Shown: positions 8,155 to 16,552 of the stretch, one piece after another | Numbering within the stretch: the first letter of the stretch is position 1 | Layout of the letters: each line of letters opens with the position of its first letter | From: Aureobasidium sp. EXF-3400 | Taxonomy: Eukaryota > Ascomycota > Dothideomycetes > Dothideales > Saccotheciaceae | Reading direction: 5' to 3' | Length of the DNA: 16,552 nt | Assembly: GCA_024195585.1 (NCBI GenBank) | Contig: SWBL01000608.1 | Coordinates: forward strand, 1-16,552 | The notes under the pieces: generated by a model | Database searches by the model: none | The model's input: only the letters and a program-made list of their open reading frames with translations | What the model was told of the DNA's origin: nothing | Position numbers and translations under genes: made by a program

Positions 8155-10407
8155 TTACATCTCATACCAGAAATCGTCATCCAGCCCAACCCTGCTTGGC
8201 ACAGGCAGTCGCTTGTTGTCTTGAGCTCGCTCCCAGTCCACGTCTTCCCAGCGCAAGTTCAACATGCGAATTGTCAAGCTCCACTGCTCGAGCAGGTCAA
8301 CCAGCTTGTTGGTGTCTGCAGTAATTGGTTGTTGGTTCAGCAGCATGAGAAGACCATCCAGCCATTCAGAAGCAAGTGATGTACTGCCGGTGTTTAGTTC
8401 GAGTAACACTGACTCTCCTGACGTTTGTGTTGTTGCAAAGATGTTTGTATCGCCGAAAATGGTCAATCGTGTGATCGTCCCTGTAGGAGATATGGGTTTG
8501 TCGTTGGAGGATTTGGCCTCGTCGTCGCCGATCAGAACATCTGACCTTGCCACGCTGGAGTCGACCGAACTGATTGTTTCCAGATCAAGCTTTTCGCTGA
8601 GTTCATGTAGCTGTGGTGTCTTTTCCAGTTTCGTGTTATGAGATGCGTGATGGAGATATTTTCTGTCGTTGGACAGACGAACGAAACGCCATGCAGTTAC
8701 GTGCAACTTTTGTGACTCTGCTGAGGTGATAGACAGATCCGAGGGCGCTGTAGACGATGTGAGGATAGGGAACCATGCACCTTTGAGAAGACACTTGATA
8801 CGCTGCTCGCGCATAAATAGGAGAGCATCCGTGTGTGTCTGCTCACGAAGATTTCTGCGGGTTGTCTAGATTAGCGATGAAGAAGGTGGGGATATTCATG
8901 GGTAGCTCTTACCTCAAGTCTTGACCCCAAGCATATTCGTAAATCTGCGAGACATCCTGCAGTTGCCACTCTCTGACCTTCGCTAGATTGGTGCTGCCGA
9001 GTTGTTCCTCGACTTGATTCATAGTCGTTCGTCTGTCCGCCTGACCAAGTATTGTCCTGATCAGGAGTCTTGAAAGGTCGTCTATTTTGCGATAGTCATC
9101 AGTTGTCGCACCTGCTTCTTTCCAAAGCCGGATGAAAGCTTTGAGTGAGGCAGCGTGTACATCTTCCCAACGCAGCAAAAGAGGCCTCACGAGCCTCTCG
9201 GCATTTTTTATGTCCTCGGAAGTAGTGGTGCTTTTCGTGGGATCCTCTCCGTCCATGTTGGCAATCTCGAAGTGCTCGTAAAGAACCATGGTAACGCTCA
9301 AGCTTGCTTTTGCAATAGGACAGCGTTGCTCTATAGGTAGAACACTCTGCTCTAGTAGTTCCCTCTGGAAAGCGTCCCGATTCCTGCGTACATATTCTGT
9401 GAAATTCATCATGCCCAAAAACCTGGTTTCTTCAAGGTCCGCTGCCGGGCTATCTGATGAGAAGCCTAGACGCTGCCACTTATCGGAGTTGAGATCTAGC
9501 ATGTTAGTTATTGGCTTCACGCTCGCACTTTCTGCAACATACCTTGCGGACTAGCACGATACTTCGAGGGAAAGCTAGAGACTTGAAGCTCTTTGAGAGC
9601 TTGCCGATGCTCTATCTTTTCCAGGTCGACCAATATGTGCCTCCAGCGAGCAAGAAGGATCTTCATCAGGCTCTGGAATTCAAGAACAGGAGCTGCGATC
9701 TCATGAAGCGTGTCGCCATGCATCAAGTTCTCGACACCACTGATTACACCCAACTCCTGCAGTCTGTTGATGAATTTGGGCCATTCCGTTTCTCCTCCAT
9801 TGGCAACAGAGTCTCGCATCAATGCATTTATCAGATGCAAAGCATTCGCACACAATGCATGATCAGCGGATGCCAACTTGTCCACCAGGCAGTCGAGAAA
9901 GTTGGAATGAATTTGCAAAAGCGGAACCAGAGCCTTGAATCCAAATTCGTCTTCGGAAGGTTGCTGCAGCTTGTAGGGATTGAAAGGTCGTGATACCACA
10001 AGAACCAGGAGATGCAACGCGTTGCGGAGGACATTGATAACAGGGCGAGTGACGACGACTTGGACAGCCTATTTGGTACACACCAGAAAATCTAAGAAAG
10101 TGATTCTTTTCGGGGATTCTCGAACATTAATTCTTACACGTTCTATCACATCTGGGCTCAATCGGTCCCAACCCAATTCCATCTCCAGCAGACGGGTCAA
10201 GCTACCCAGTGCATAGGCAAGAGCATTTCCATTTTCTTCAAGGACGATCTGCTTCAACGCAGGGACGCCTTGAGCCTGCACAAAGGTACGCGCAAACGAA
10301 GCATCGCTGACAAGTGATTGTAGATGATAGGCGGACAGCTTGCGTGAAGATTCGGAGTCGCTCGTTATGCCAGCGATAATGGATCGGACGTCGTGGGAGC
10401 CAGCCAT
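8155..10407 (-). CDS. ELMO/CED-12 family protein (fungal Lmo1-type)
   Basis: Minus-strand exons 10138-10407, 9543-10068, 8913-9495 and 8155-8854 give 692 residues in one continuous frame. Known role: ELMO proteins bind DOCK-type exchange factors to activate Rac/Rho GTPases; the yeast version (Lmo1 with Dck1) acts on Rho5. Seen: an N-terminal armadillo-like region (VIERAVQVVVTRPVINVL spans the first splice); the ELMO domain from about residue 220 to 420, with DKWQRLGFSSDSPAADLE at 270-287 and the following FLGMMNF; and a C-terminal PH-like domain from about 465, with LLKGAWFPIL and EWLDGLLMLLNQQP, ending in FWYEM. Introns are 10069-10137 (69 nt), 9496-9542 (47 nt) and 8855-8912 (58 nt), all GT-AG. 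The ATG at 10407 is chosen because homologues usually begin just before the first repeat. An in-frame ATG at 10506 with A at -3 would add 33 residues. The family is secure; the N-terminus is uncertain. Confidence 0.92.
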
Positions 10408-11327
10408 TGATTCCGACTTTGCACGCGGGTCAGAATGCCGCGTTGTTTTTCCACCGTCAGCGTAGAGAAATGGGAGTGTGGCATGACCCAAGAATTCAAA
10501 CAGCATGTTCTATGAGGGCTGGACAGGAGCAGCCCCTCGGACGCTAGTCAAGGCGCTAACAAGATCCGCGCCGTTCAGAACCGATCTGGCTTGAGCGAGT
10601 ACCACTTCCTCATTTTGTGTCACGAGACGAGAACGAAATCACGACTGTCGCTGAGGGGAATTGCATTACTCGTTCAGGTGGTGGATGTAATATGACAACA
10701 GTAGTATTACTGGGTCTGAGATCCCTTGTAGAACTCCGACCCTGCAGGTCATGTCTTGGACGTAAGCGAACTTGATAAGCATGGCATGATACCTGGTTTG
10801 CGAGATGGAACGACGATACCAGTCTCTTGGCTCGTCTAAACCTCATGCTTGCCCGCTCAGCTCTGATTGACGGGGAGAGACATCGTATCTGCACATTGTG
10901 CGCACACAGCCAAGTGCGTTGGATTTTGCGTACCACGCAGATGCGTCTGTCTATACAGGTACAGTATATGCGTCAGAACCCTCTCAAGCATGGATAGGCT
11001 CCAACACGATTTAGAGTGATAGAATAGATAAAGAATGCCATATTGGCTGTTACAGTGGGCGAGCCTGTTGACAAACTCAGTATAGGTACAAGATAAGAAT
11101 CGTCTCGGAGATTTCAAGGAAAGAAAGAAATCGCTCGATGCTTGGACAGAAAAACGTCGACGCTTTAGAAACCAAAAAAGAGAGACCATTGTATAGCCAC
11201 CCGCCTGTCGAATGCGCCTTTACTCAAAAACCAATGCAGTAACCAGTCCCGACCAACCCCTTTCTGTTGTTTACTCTTTGCGCCTCCCATAATAAGGAAA
11301 GAAGTCCAATAAAGCACTCAAAGCCCA
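10408..11327. other. Intergenic: REG1-like 3' UTR and ELMO-family promoter
   Basis: 920 bp between two minus-strand genes. The right end should contain the 3' UTR of the REG1-like gene and the left part the promoter and leader of the ELMO gene; 10408-10506 may be coding if the upstream ATG is used. Open frames here are short, lack recognisable motifs and look like chance. No tRNA, repeat or mobile element is seen. Confidence 0.6.
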
Positions 11328-13201
11328 TCATTTTCTCCAGCCAACGTTCCATATTACATGGGCGATATCTTTTGCGGTATTTAAAGTGTCACTCACCTTG
11401 CCAAAGAGGCCGGCGGCGACGATGTCATCCTCATCTTCCTCGTAAGGCATGAACATCCCCGAAGCGCTACGGCGCATTCCAGAGCCCTCTTGTCCATCCT
11501 CATCCTCGGATGGTGTAGTGGCTGGTGAACCCGACGTCCGTGATCTATGCACGGCCACACTGTCTCTTCGATTCGCGAATGCACTCAATCTGAGTGATTC
11601 TGTATCGTCCGAGTCCAAATCCTCGCTTTCCTCGTCATCAGGGGGTAGGATATGGTTTTTCGAAGGGTTTGATGGCTTCAAAGTTTCCTGAGAAGCTGAT
11701 TGCGGCAATTTACTTGAACTCCATGAGCGTACCAAAGAAGGACTTGGTTGGGCAATGGGCTCGTTGATTTCCGTTTTGTTTTTTAATGTGGTAGATGGAA
11801 GCTTCTCAATCGTCCTGCTAGAGGAAGTGCTTCTGGATAGTGGTTTGCGAACTGCTCGTTTTCTCTTGGGACGTCTCATCATGACGATACCATCATCAGA
11901 TGAATCAGAGTCGGAATCGTTATTTGCTCGCTCGTCTTCAGAGCTTTGATCTTCATCGCCATCTTTGCCTTCAACGGCGATGCATTGCTCAACCTTCTCA
12001 TCGAAGCGAATGTGACGTTTTGGGTACTCGAACGGTGAACGGTCTCCGGAGGAGGGACGCGGGGAAAAACAGCCCAAGTCCAAGAAATCGAGCTGGTCTC
12101 TACCACCGGGCACCATCAGACTGTCGGAGGGTATGTAGGTAGACGAACGACCGAGCGTGGGTCGTTTAGATGGTGGCAGGGTTTGCTGGGCCTGTACAGC
12201 AGCGGCGGCCTGCTTTACGAGCGACGAGGTTGACAACGAGCGTTGGAGCATTACCTCAGACATGCTTCGCTTCTTGAGGATAGGTTTCTTGTTAACGAAG
12301 GAATTGGAGCTCGAGAAATGTGGACTAGGGTCGGGCGAATATTGGGTTACTGGGTGGGTTGAGGCAGGCTGTAAAGGCCCGTAGAGCCAGGTCACATCGC
12401 TCTCTTTCAGCCTGTGTCAAATCAGTCTACAGTGCCGCAGCGTGCTAGAATCGTACAGGCGTACCAATTAAGCGTCTCTGGTGACACGGTTGGGAGGTGA
12501 TATTTGGATTTGGCCCACGTTCTCCATGACGCATTTTCCAGGCGCGACCTCTGGCCGTATACCTTTCGCTGTGACACAATGTGCCTCCAGGAAGACCAGA
12601 TATCTTCCTCCCGCCAGTCGTGAGATAGATAATCGACGTGCCTTGATGGCTCGTGCTTGATAGCTGTATCGTCAGCCACGGTGGGTGTAGGTAAAGGCGA
12701 GTCGGAGCGGGTAGTATCGGTAGTGCTACCAGCATCATCTTCGTCGTCTCGGTCGCCTCGGCCGTCGTTGGAATCGGCGTCAGACGTTTCATCTTCGGGT
12801 CGGGGGCTAGGGGGAAGATCTAGCGGCTCGTCCTCATGGAAGAATTGGACCTCGTCATAGGCGGGGAAGGCTAGACCATGGTCTGGCTGATGGCCGAGCT
12901 CAAATGAGAGCTTCGGTTGGTGGTCGGGGATGAATGCGGAGGATGTATGAGGCTGATTGAAGTTGGAGTAGGATTGGCGAGAGGCAGCGAGTGAGCCGGA
13001 AGAAGCCAAGGAGCGTCTAAGAGAGCCAATCTGTTCCAAGGAAGGCTCGGAAGTGGTGCGGAGCGAAGTCGAAGGCGGCGAGCCGACCAGCAGCGAAGAT
13101 CTCGAGGGGTGGGAGCGCTTGAGCGAAGAAGAAGTCGAGCTTTGTTGGCCAAAGTAGGACTGGGATTGGTCGTCTCGCGACCTGGACAGAACCTCTGCCA
13201 T
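11328..13201 (-). CDS. REG1: REG1/HEX2-like protein phosphatase 1 regulatory subunit
   Basis: Minus-strand exons 12465-13201 and 11328-12411, joined across a 53-nt GT-AG intron (12412-12464), give 606 residues. Known role: Reg1 targets PP1 (Glc7) to the Snf1/AMPK kinase so that glucose keeps Snf1 inactive. Seen: a low-complexity Ser-rich N-terminus; an acidic stretch at about 150-175; the AreA-GATA-like domain (PF08550 type) at about 198-231, EEDIWSSWRHIVSQRK with Trp at 202, 205, 226 and 229; LNWLKESDVTWLYGP across the splice; a conserved ILKKRSMSEVMLQRSLS at 290-306; the RVxF-type PP1 docking motif RHIRF at 378-382 followed by DEKVEQC; a basic NLS-like RRPKRKRAVRKP at 425-436 after an acidic Ser/Asp run; and the conserved tail NTAKDIAHVIWNVGWRK at the C-terminus. 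It is shorter than yeast Reg1 (1014). The start at 13201 is the first ATG of the frame. The family call is strong; the exact pathway role in this fungus is inferred. Confidence 0.88.
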
Positions 13202-13760
13202 ATTGTTGGTACAAGCCGTGGCGCAAGGCAGGGCGGGGAAATGAAGCGAAAGGTGGGCGTGGGGAGAATGGTGAAAATCGGACGGCGACTAGAATTGAAC
13301 AGGCAGCGGCATTCTGGATGCTGGCAGAGGCGACGGTCGTCAGTAAAGGTGATGGGTGGTGCTGGGAGAGCTGCAAGAGCAAGAAAGAGAGGATGGAGAG
13401 GGTTTGTCCACCTTCAATTCCTGATCAAAGCGCCTTTCGTTTCCTTGGCCTGCAATGGCCTAGCCACCGGTCGAATTCGGCGCTTTTGTCTGAGCTACCA
13501 CGCACGAAACTTTGTTCAGGAATCCACCAGCTTCTTCGGCCCGGGAACCGACTCTATTCTGGTATTCACAGCAGAAGACGACAAGCGCAGCAGAGAGTTG
13601 CCAGTGTACGCCCCTCAGGCACACGAGTACTTTCAGGAGCAATTGATGATGAATGGTGCTCATGCCCAGTGCGACGATTCATGGGGCAATATGTAGAAGG
13701 GCCAACGGCTACACATCGGCCTGGGGACAAGATGCACACGGCTTGCATAAGGGGCCTGCG
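13202..13760. promoter_or_regulatory. REG1-like upstream region (leader and promoter)
   Basis: The minus strand carries a pyrimidine-rich run opposite 13378-13406 (purine-rich on plus), typical of fungal promoters just before transcription starts, about 180-200 bp before the ATG. A seven-codon upstream ORF (M-P-L-P-V-Q-F-stop) lies on the minus strand at 13289-13312. Several frames are open across this stretch because it is GC-rich, but none resembles a protein family. Confidence 0.4.
13289..13312 (-). other. Candidate upstream ORF in the REG1-like leader
   Basis: ATG CCG CTG CCT GTT CAA TTC TAG on the minus strand ends 87 bp before the main ATG. If the mRNA starts near the pyrimidine-rich run opposite 13378-13406, this seven-codon ORF is inside the leader. 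It may be chance. Confidence 0.25.
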
Positions 13761-13820
13761 CCTGCAATGGGCCCTGCAATGGGCCCTGCAATGGGCCCTG
13801 CAATGGGCCCTGCAATGGGG
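13761..13820. repeat. 12-bp minisatellite, five perfect or near-perfect copies
   Basis: The unit CCTGCAATGGGC is repeated at 13761, 13773, 13785 and 13797. A fifth copy at 13809-13820 ends in G instead of C. Each unit junction creates GGGCCC. The unit length is a multiple of three with no stop in any frame, so it keeps overlapping frames open on both strands (for example MGPA repeats) and produces long but meaningless ORFs around it. Confidence 0.95.
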
Positions 13821-16462
13821 GGAACCAAGTTTTCAATGTCTGTCGAGATCGAGCGGACTTGCGTGCGTGCCTCCGTGCCTCCGTGCCTGCCAGCGCGCGC
13901 CATCAGAAGCAACCCCGAGTGGCATTGCACCACCGTGTCGTCCATCCCCATCCATTGATGCCCCGGGTTTATTTGTGGGACTCGCTCTGGAGGAACTCCT
14001 CTTCCTCTGGGGTTTTGTCCGAACTTTGATCATCCCGCCTTATCCGCTGTCCAGCACTTGAAGCTTGCTTCGTCATTCATTAAGCAGGCCACGCCATCTC
14101 TTCTTGCCAAAGTCTATCACTTCTCTGACCCGTATCCATCGACTGCTTCACTTGTCAGCGAGACATGTTTTCTCGCTGTCTTTGGACTGCACGACCAGGA
14201 TGGGGAACCCACGTTTGATCCCCAACTTACCCCCGCGCTTGCGTCATACGACATCTCACGCGCCCTTGATTTTCTGGTAGGTAACCGCCTCTGCGCCGCT
14301 GCGTCGATCATGCCTAGGCAATCGACTCAACTCTAACACGACAAAGCTCGCTCCGGCTGCTGCCCATTAGGGTAGTCCTCTCATCCCTAGAGTAGACCCT
14401 TATCTGTTGGACTCCCATTCACTTCGCAGGCTCATCCGTTGATGCGGCACGTTGGGTGAGGCCACTGCATGCACCGTACTGCATTAGCCACCCCAGTGGT
14501 GTCAGAATTGACAGCAGCCACGCTCTGACAGGCTGCCTGTTGACCTCGTAATTGCGTGCCCCCAGGCAGATCATCGCTCCTTCGCCTCCACTCCTCAACG
14601 TGCATACAAGCAACCCAGGTTCAAGGATCCACTTGTTTGCTGCAGGTAGCCGATGCCCTGTTAGCTGTCATCGACTCACGTTCATGCATTGTTGCTCCGG
14701 CAGTGCTGTACAGCGGTCCAGGTTGGTTATCAACTGCTTACTGCTTCAATCGACTGTTCATCAAAGACCACCGCGCTTGACTAATGTTATCGTCTCAGGG
14801 GCTCGCTTTCTGTCCCACCCTTTGGTGTCCAGCCACTTGTCGAATCAGTCCCAATACCAGGTGTCGGTCAGGCAGCCTGCAAGCCCCCTAACCAACCAAC
14901 GGCCATGAGTGCAGTGTAGTCTGTACCTGATAAGCCCCCGCTTGGACGGCCCTTGTTGCCTGTCGGGGCATCGGACGACGTAATGCAACAATTCCAAGAG
15001 TACAATAATCGCAATGCGCTTCACTTGCTCCACCCATATTGCGGAGTATCGCAATATCACATACATGCTCAATTCTTGATAATGGCACTCGGATCGAGAC
15101 GAGTCCGGACCTGGCCACACACTTAGCTGGTTACTATCGGTTCATGTGCTCAAGCTCACCGCCTCCTGTTACAATCCAGCAGTTGCGATTCTGATTGTCC
15201 TCGAGATGAAATAGAGTACTGTTTGTTCTGCTCGCTCGGTGAGTATTGTCGTCTAGTGTGAACGAATCAACAGTGTCTGGCTGCGCCACAGCGTTTTCGA
15301 AGCTGTACTCGAGCAACTACAGTAGGAGCACGATTCATGCTAATTTGACATATAACAAGTTCCTGCAACAGACGTGGTTTCGAGTCTCGGGCTCACGCAT
15401 TTCGGCAGTCTTGGTACAACCGGCCGAAACTCGACATCTTGTAGTTGATACTTGTTGTATAGTGTATGTGCGGACGTCTGCTCCCGTGTTGTACCGAGGA
15501 AGGTCCAACAATACGGCCAATAGGAACATGAGCAATTCGAGTCCACGGTGGCACAGACAGGCTGTTCCGGTTCAACAGCTTTCAACGCTGTACGACATGC
15601 CAGGCACTGAATAATTAAGATGTTCAAAGATTTCCCATGTGGATGGTATCACCATTTACATGCAACCAGGACGCTCATGATCGATGCTTCTTGGTCGTCA
15701 TCGGCCAGGCAAGAAGAGATTAAGAAGGATTTCAACCGATCGCATCTCTGTTCGGTTCCGTTGTATCCATATACAAGCAGCGGTCCAGCGCATAGCAGTG
15801 TTACAGTAATATATTGCGAAGAGCGCCACAGGAACCAGGAGTCGTACGCACATCTGGATCTATGATATCGCTGCTTTGTGTCCCCGTGAGATATGCAAGA
15901 TCCCTCGTTTCTTGAGACATCAGCCGGCTGCACGGTTTTGAATGGTCTTCATGGCCAAAATAAGAGATGAGTCCTGTTCAGACGGCAGGCGAGCAAAATG
16001 ACATGCTTAAAAGACCATTGTCGTATTTTACTATTTTTCTCAACTTGGTTTCTGCCCCGGTAACCCTGGTCGATATAATGGATGGTCTGTTCGAGATGAT
16101 AACGTATGCGACGGCCATTCATCTGTGCCTAAAGCCTATTGCTCAAGCCCTCAACTCCATGTATGGGAGGACAAGCCCATAAGGTCGTGACCGTCATGCT
16201 ACTGTCTATCTGCCGGTCATAGGTTTCACAGCACGTAGGCGGCGTAGCGTGGCTGGGTGTCTCGCTTGAACCATCACGCCAGCAACAGTTCAACGACATC
16301 GATGATTGGGAGTTCATGTGAGGTCCTAGACAATTTCATGTAGGCGTAGGGCTCGACTCCTAAATTCTAAAGAAGATGATATTGACAGAAGTTATGCGAC
16401 TTCTCTCAGTTGCTAGGTGGAACGTTGATGTCGCTATATTGCAACAATGTTCCAGATCAAGC
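13821..16462. other. Gene-free interval of about 2.6 kb
   Basis: I find no protein gene, tRNA or transposon that I can support. The longest open frames either start on non-ATG codons or are 71-81 residues with no recognised family. Composition looks ordinary, without the extreme AT-richness that repeat-induced point mutation leaves. The stretch 13995-14280 is pyrimidine-rich on the plus strand, like a fungal promoter or leader, but no coding region follows. A noncoding transcript is possible. Confidence 0.5.
16435..16440 (+). promoter_or_regulatory. TATA element of the 5S rRNA gene
   Basis: TATATT lies at -28 to -23 relative to the first base of the 5S gene. Filamentous-fungal 5S genes (Neurospora is the studied case) carry an upstream TATA element near -29 in addition to the internal control region. 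The position agrees well. Confidence 0.6.
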
Positions 16463-16552
16463 ACATACGGCCACAGTCAGCTGAAAACTGGGCATCCCGT
16501 CCGCTCTGCCATACATAAGCAGTTGAACGGCAGATTAGTACTACGGTGGGTG
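16463..16552 (+). rRNA. 5S ribosomal RNA, partial (3' end beyond the window)
   Basis: The first 90 of about 119 nt of a 5S gene, starting ACATACGG. Seen: the conserved loop sequence CCCGTCCGCTCTGCC, the internal control block ATAAGC, and the C-box-like GATTAGTACT at nt 71-80, followed by GGTGGGTG. Recalled Neurospora 5S aligns without gaps. Pairing is kept although bases differ: helix II CAGCTG (nt 16-21) with CAGTTG (58-63), and helix III GGCA (29-32) with TGCC (45-48). An upstream TATA element supports a working RNA polymerase III gene. In these fungi 5S genes are scattered singly rather than placed in the rDNA unit. The window edge cuts off helix I's 3' strand and the terminator. Confidence 0.93.

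Noticed and set aside
10069..10083. A 15-nt GTGTGT...TAG stretch as the ELMO intron 1
   Set aside because: Too short to splice. The donor GTAAGA at 10137 gives a normal 69-nt intron and an ungapped match to the ELMO family.
13109..13696. 195-codon plus-strand open frame overlapping the REG1-like start
   Set aside because: It runs antisense through the REG1 coding start and leader, is highly basic with no recognisable domain, and exists because the region is GC-rich.
13721..14012. Several CreA/Mig1-like SYGGRG hexamers upstream of the REG1-like gene
   Set aside because: The motif is very degenerate, and the number seen is about what chance predicts for this length, so no carbon-repression claim is made.
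13318..14061. 247-codon plus-strand open frame containing LQWA repeats
   Set aside because: The repeats are the 12-bp minisatellite read in frame, and the rest has no family resemblance. Open frames in all phases show this is not selection for coding.
14156..14178. Hairpin CAGCGAGA-N7-TCTCGCTG
   Set aside because: A single 8-bp stem in untranscribed-looking DNA, with no T run or neighbouring gene; likely chance.
15377..15546. TTCGAGTC-type strings resembling tRNA B boxes
   Set aside because: Neither copy has a paired T stem, an A box at the right distance or a matching acceptor stem.
15246..15614. 122-codon plus-strand open frame
   Set aside because: It opens on TTG rather than ATG, has no recognisable domain and no splice signals that would link it to an upstream start.
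15620..15865. 81-codon plus-strand ORF with an ATG start
   Set aside because: No domain, no homologue recognised, no signal peptide and no introns with good signals around it. The length is within chance expectation.
15967..16182. 71-codon plus-strand ORF, partly hydrophobic
   Set aside because: Short, unrecognised and without promoter or codon-use support; chance is the simpler explanation.

Overview
This is a stretch of a filamentous ascomycete (Pezizomycotina) nuclear genome. The evidence is the dense 47-73 nt GT-AG introns with CTAAC/CTAAT-type branch sites, fungal versions of every recognisable protein, and a dispersed 5S rRNA gene with an upstream TATA element. The 5S sequence and the gene models look most like Dothideomycetes, but I cannot place the species from sequence alone. 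There is no plasmid, phage, CRISPR or bacterial content, and I see no intact transposon.

Layout, left to right. Positions 249-6082 (+) hold MOT1, the Swi2/Snf2 ATPase that strips TATA-binding protein from DNA. Two tiny introns isolate an 8-nt microexon at the very start of its coding region. Positions 6531-7976 (+) hold a six-exon enolase-superfamily dehydratase of the bacterial DgoD (D-galactonate dehydratase) type with all catalytic residues present. It converges on an ELMO/CED-12 family gene at 8155-10407 (-), four exons, with only 178 bp between the stop codons. Upstream of that, also on the minus strand, positions 11328-13201 hold a two-exon REG1/HEX2-like regulatory subunit of protein phosphatase 1. 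It has the AreA-GATA-like domain, an RVxF-type PP1 docking motif and a conserved C-terminal tail.

The right-hand part (13202-16462, about 3.3 kb) holds no protein gene that I can support. It contains the REG1 promoter side, a 12-bp x 5 minisatellite, and otherwise unassigned unique-looking sequence. It ends with a 5S rRNA gene on the plus strand that is cut by the window edge after 90 nt.

The genes are housekeeping or regulatory genes and do not form a cluster: general transcription (MOT1), sugar-acid catabolism, Rho/Rac GTPase signalling (ELMO), glucose signalling through PP1-Snf1 (REG1) and ribosome synthesis (5S). A loose sugar theme (a galactonate enzyme near a glucose-repression regulator) is probably chance. 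I found no previously undescribed multi-gene system. The most interesting signals are gene-architecture details (microexon, catalytic mini-exon, tandem splice acceptors, minimal uORFs), a symmetrical CGG/CCG element in the dehydratase promoter, and the compensated 5S gene beside a long gene-free interval.
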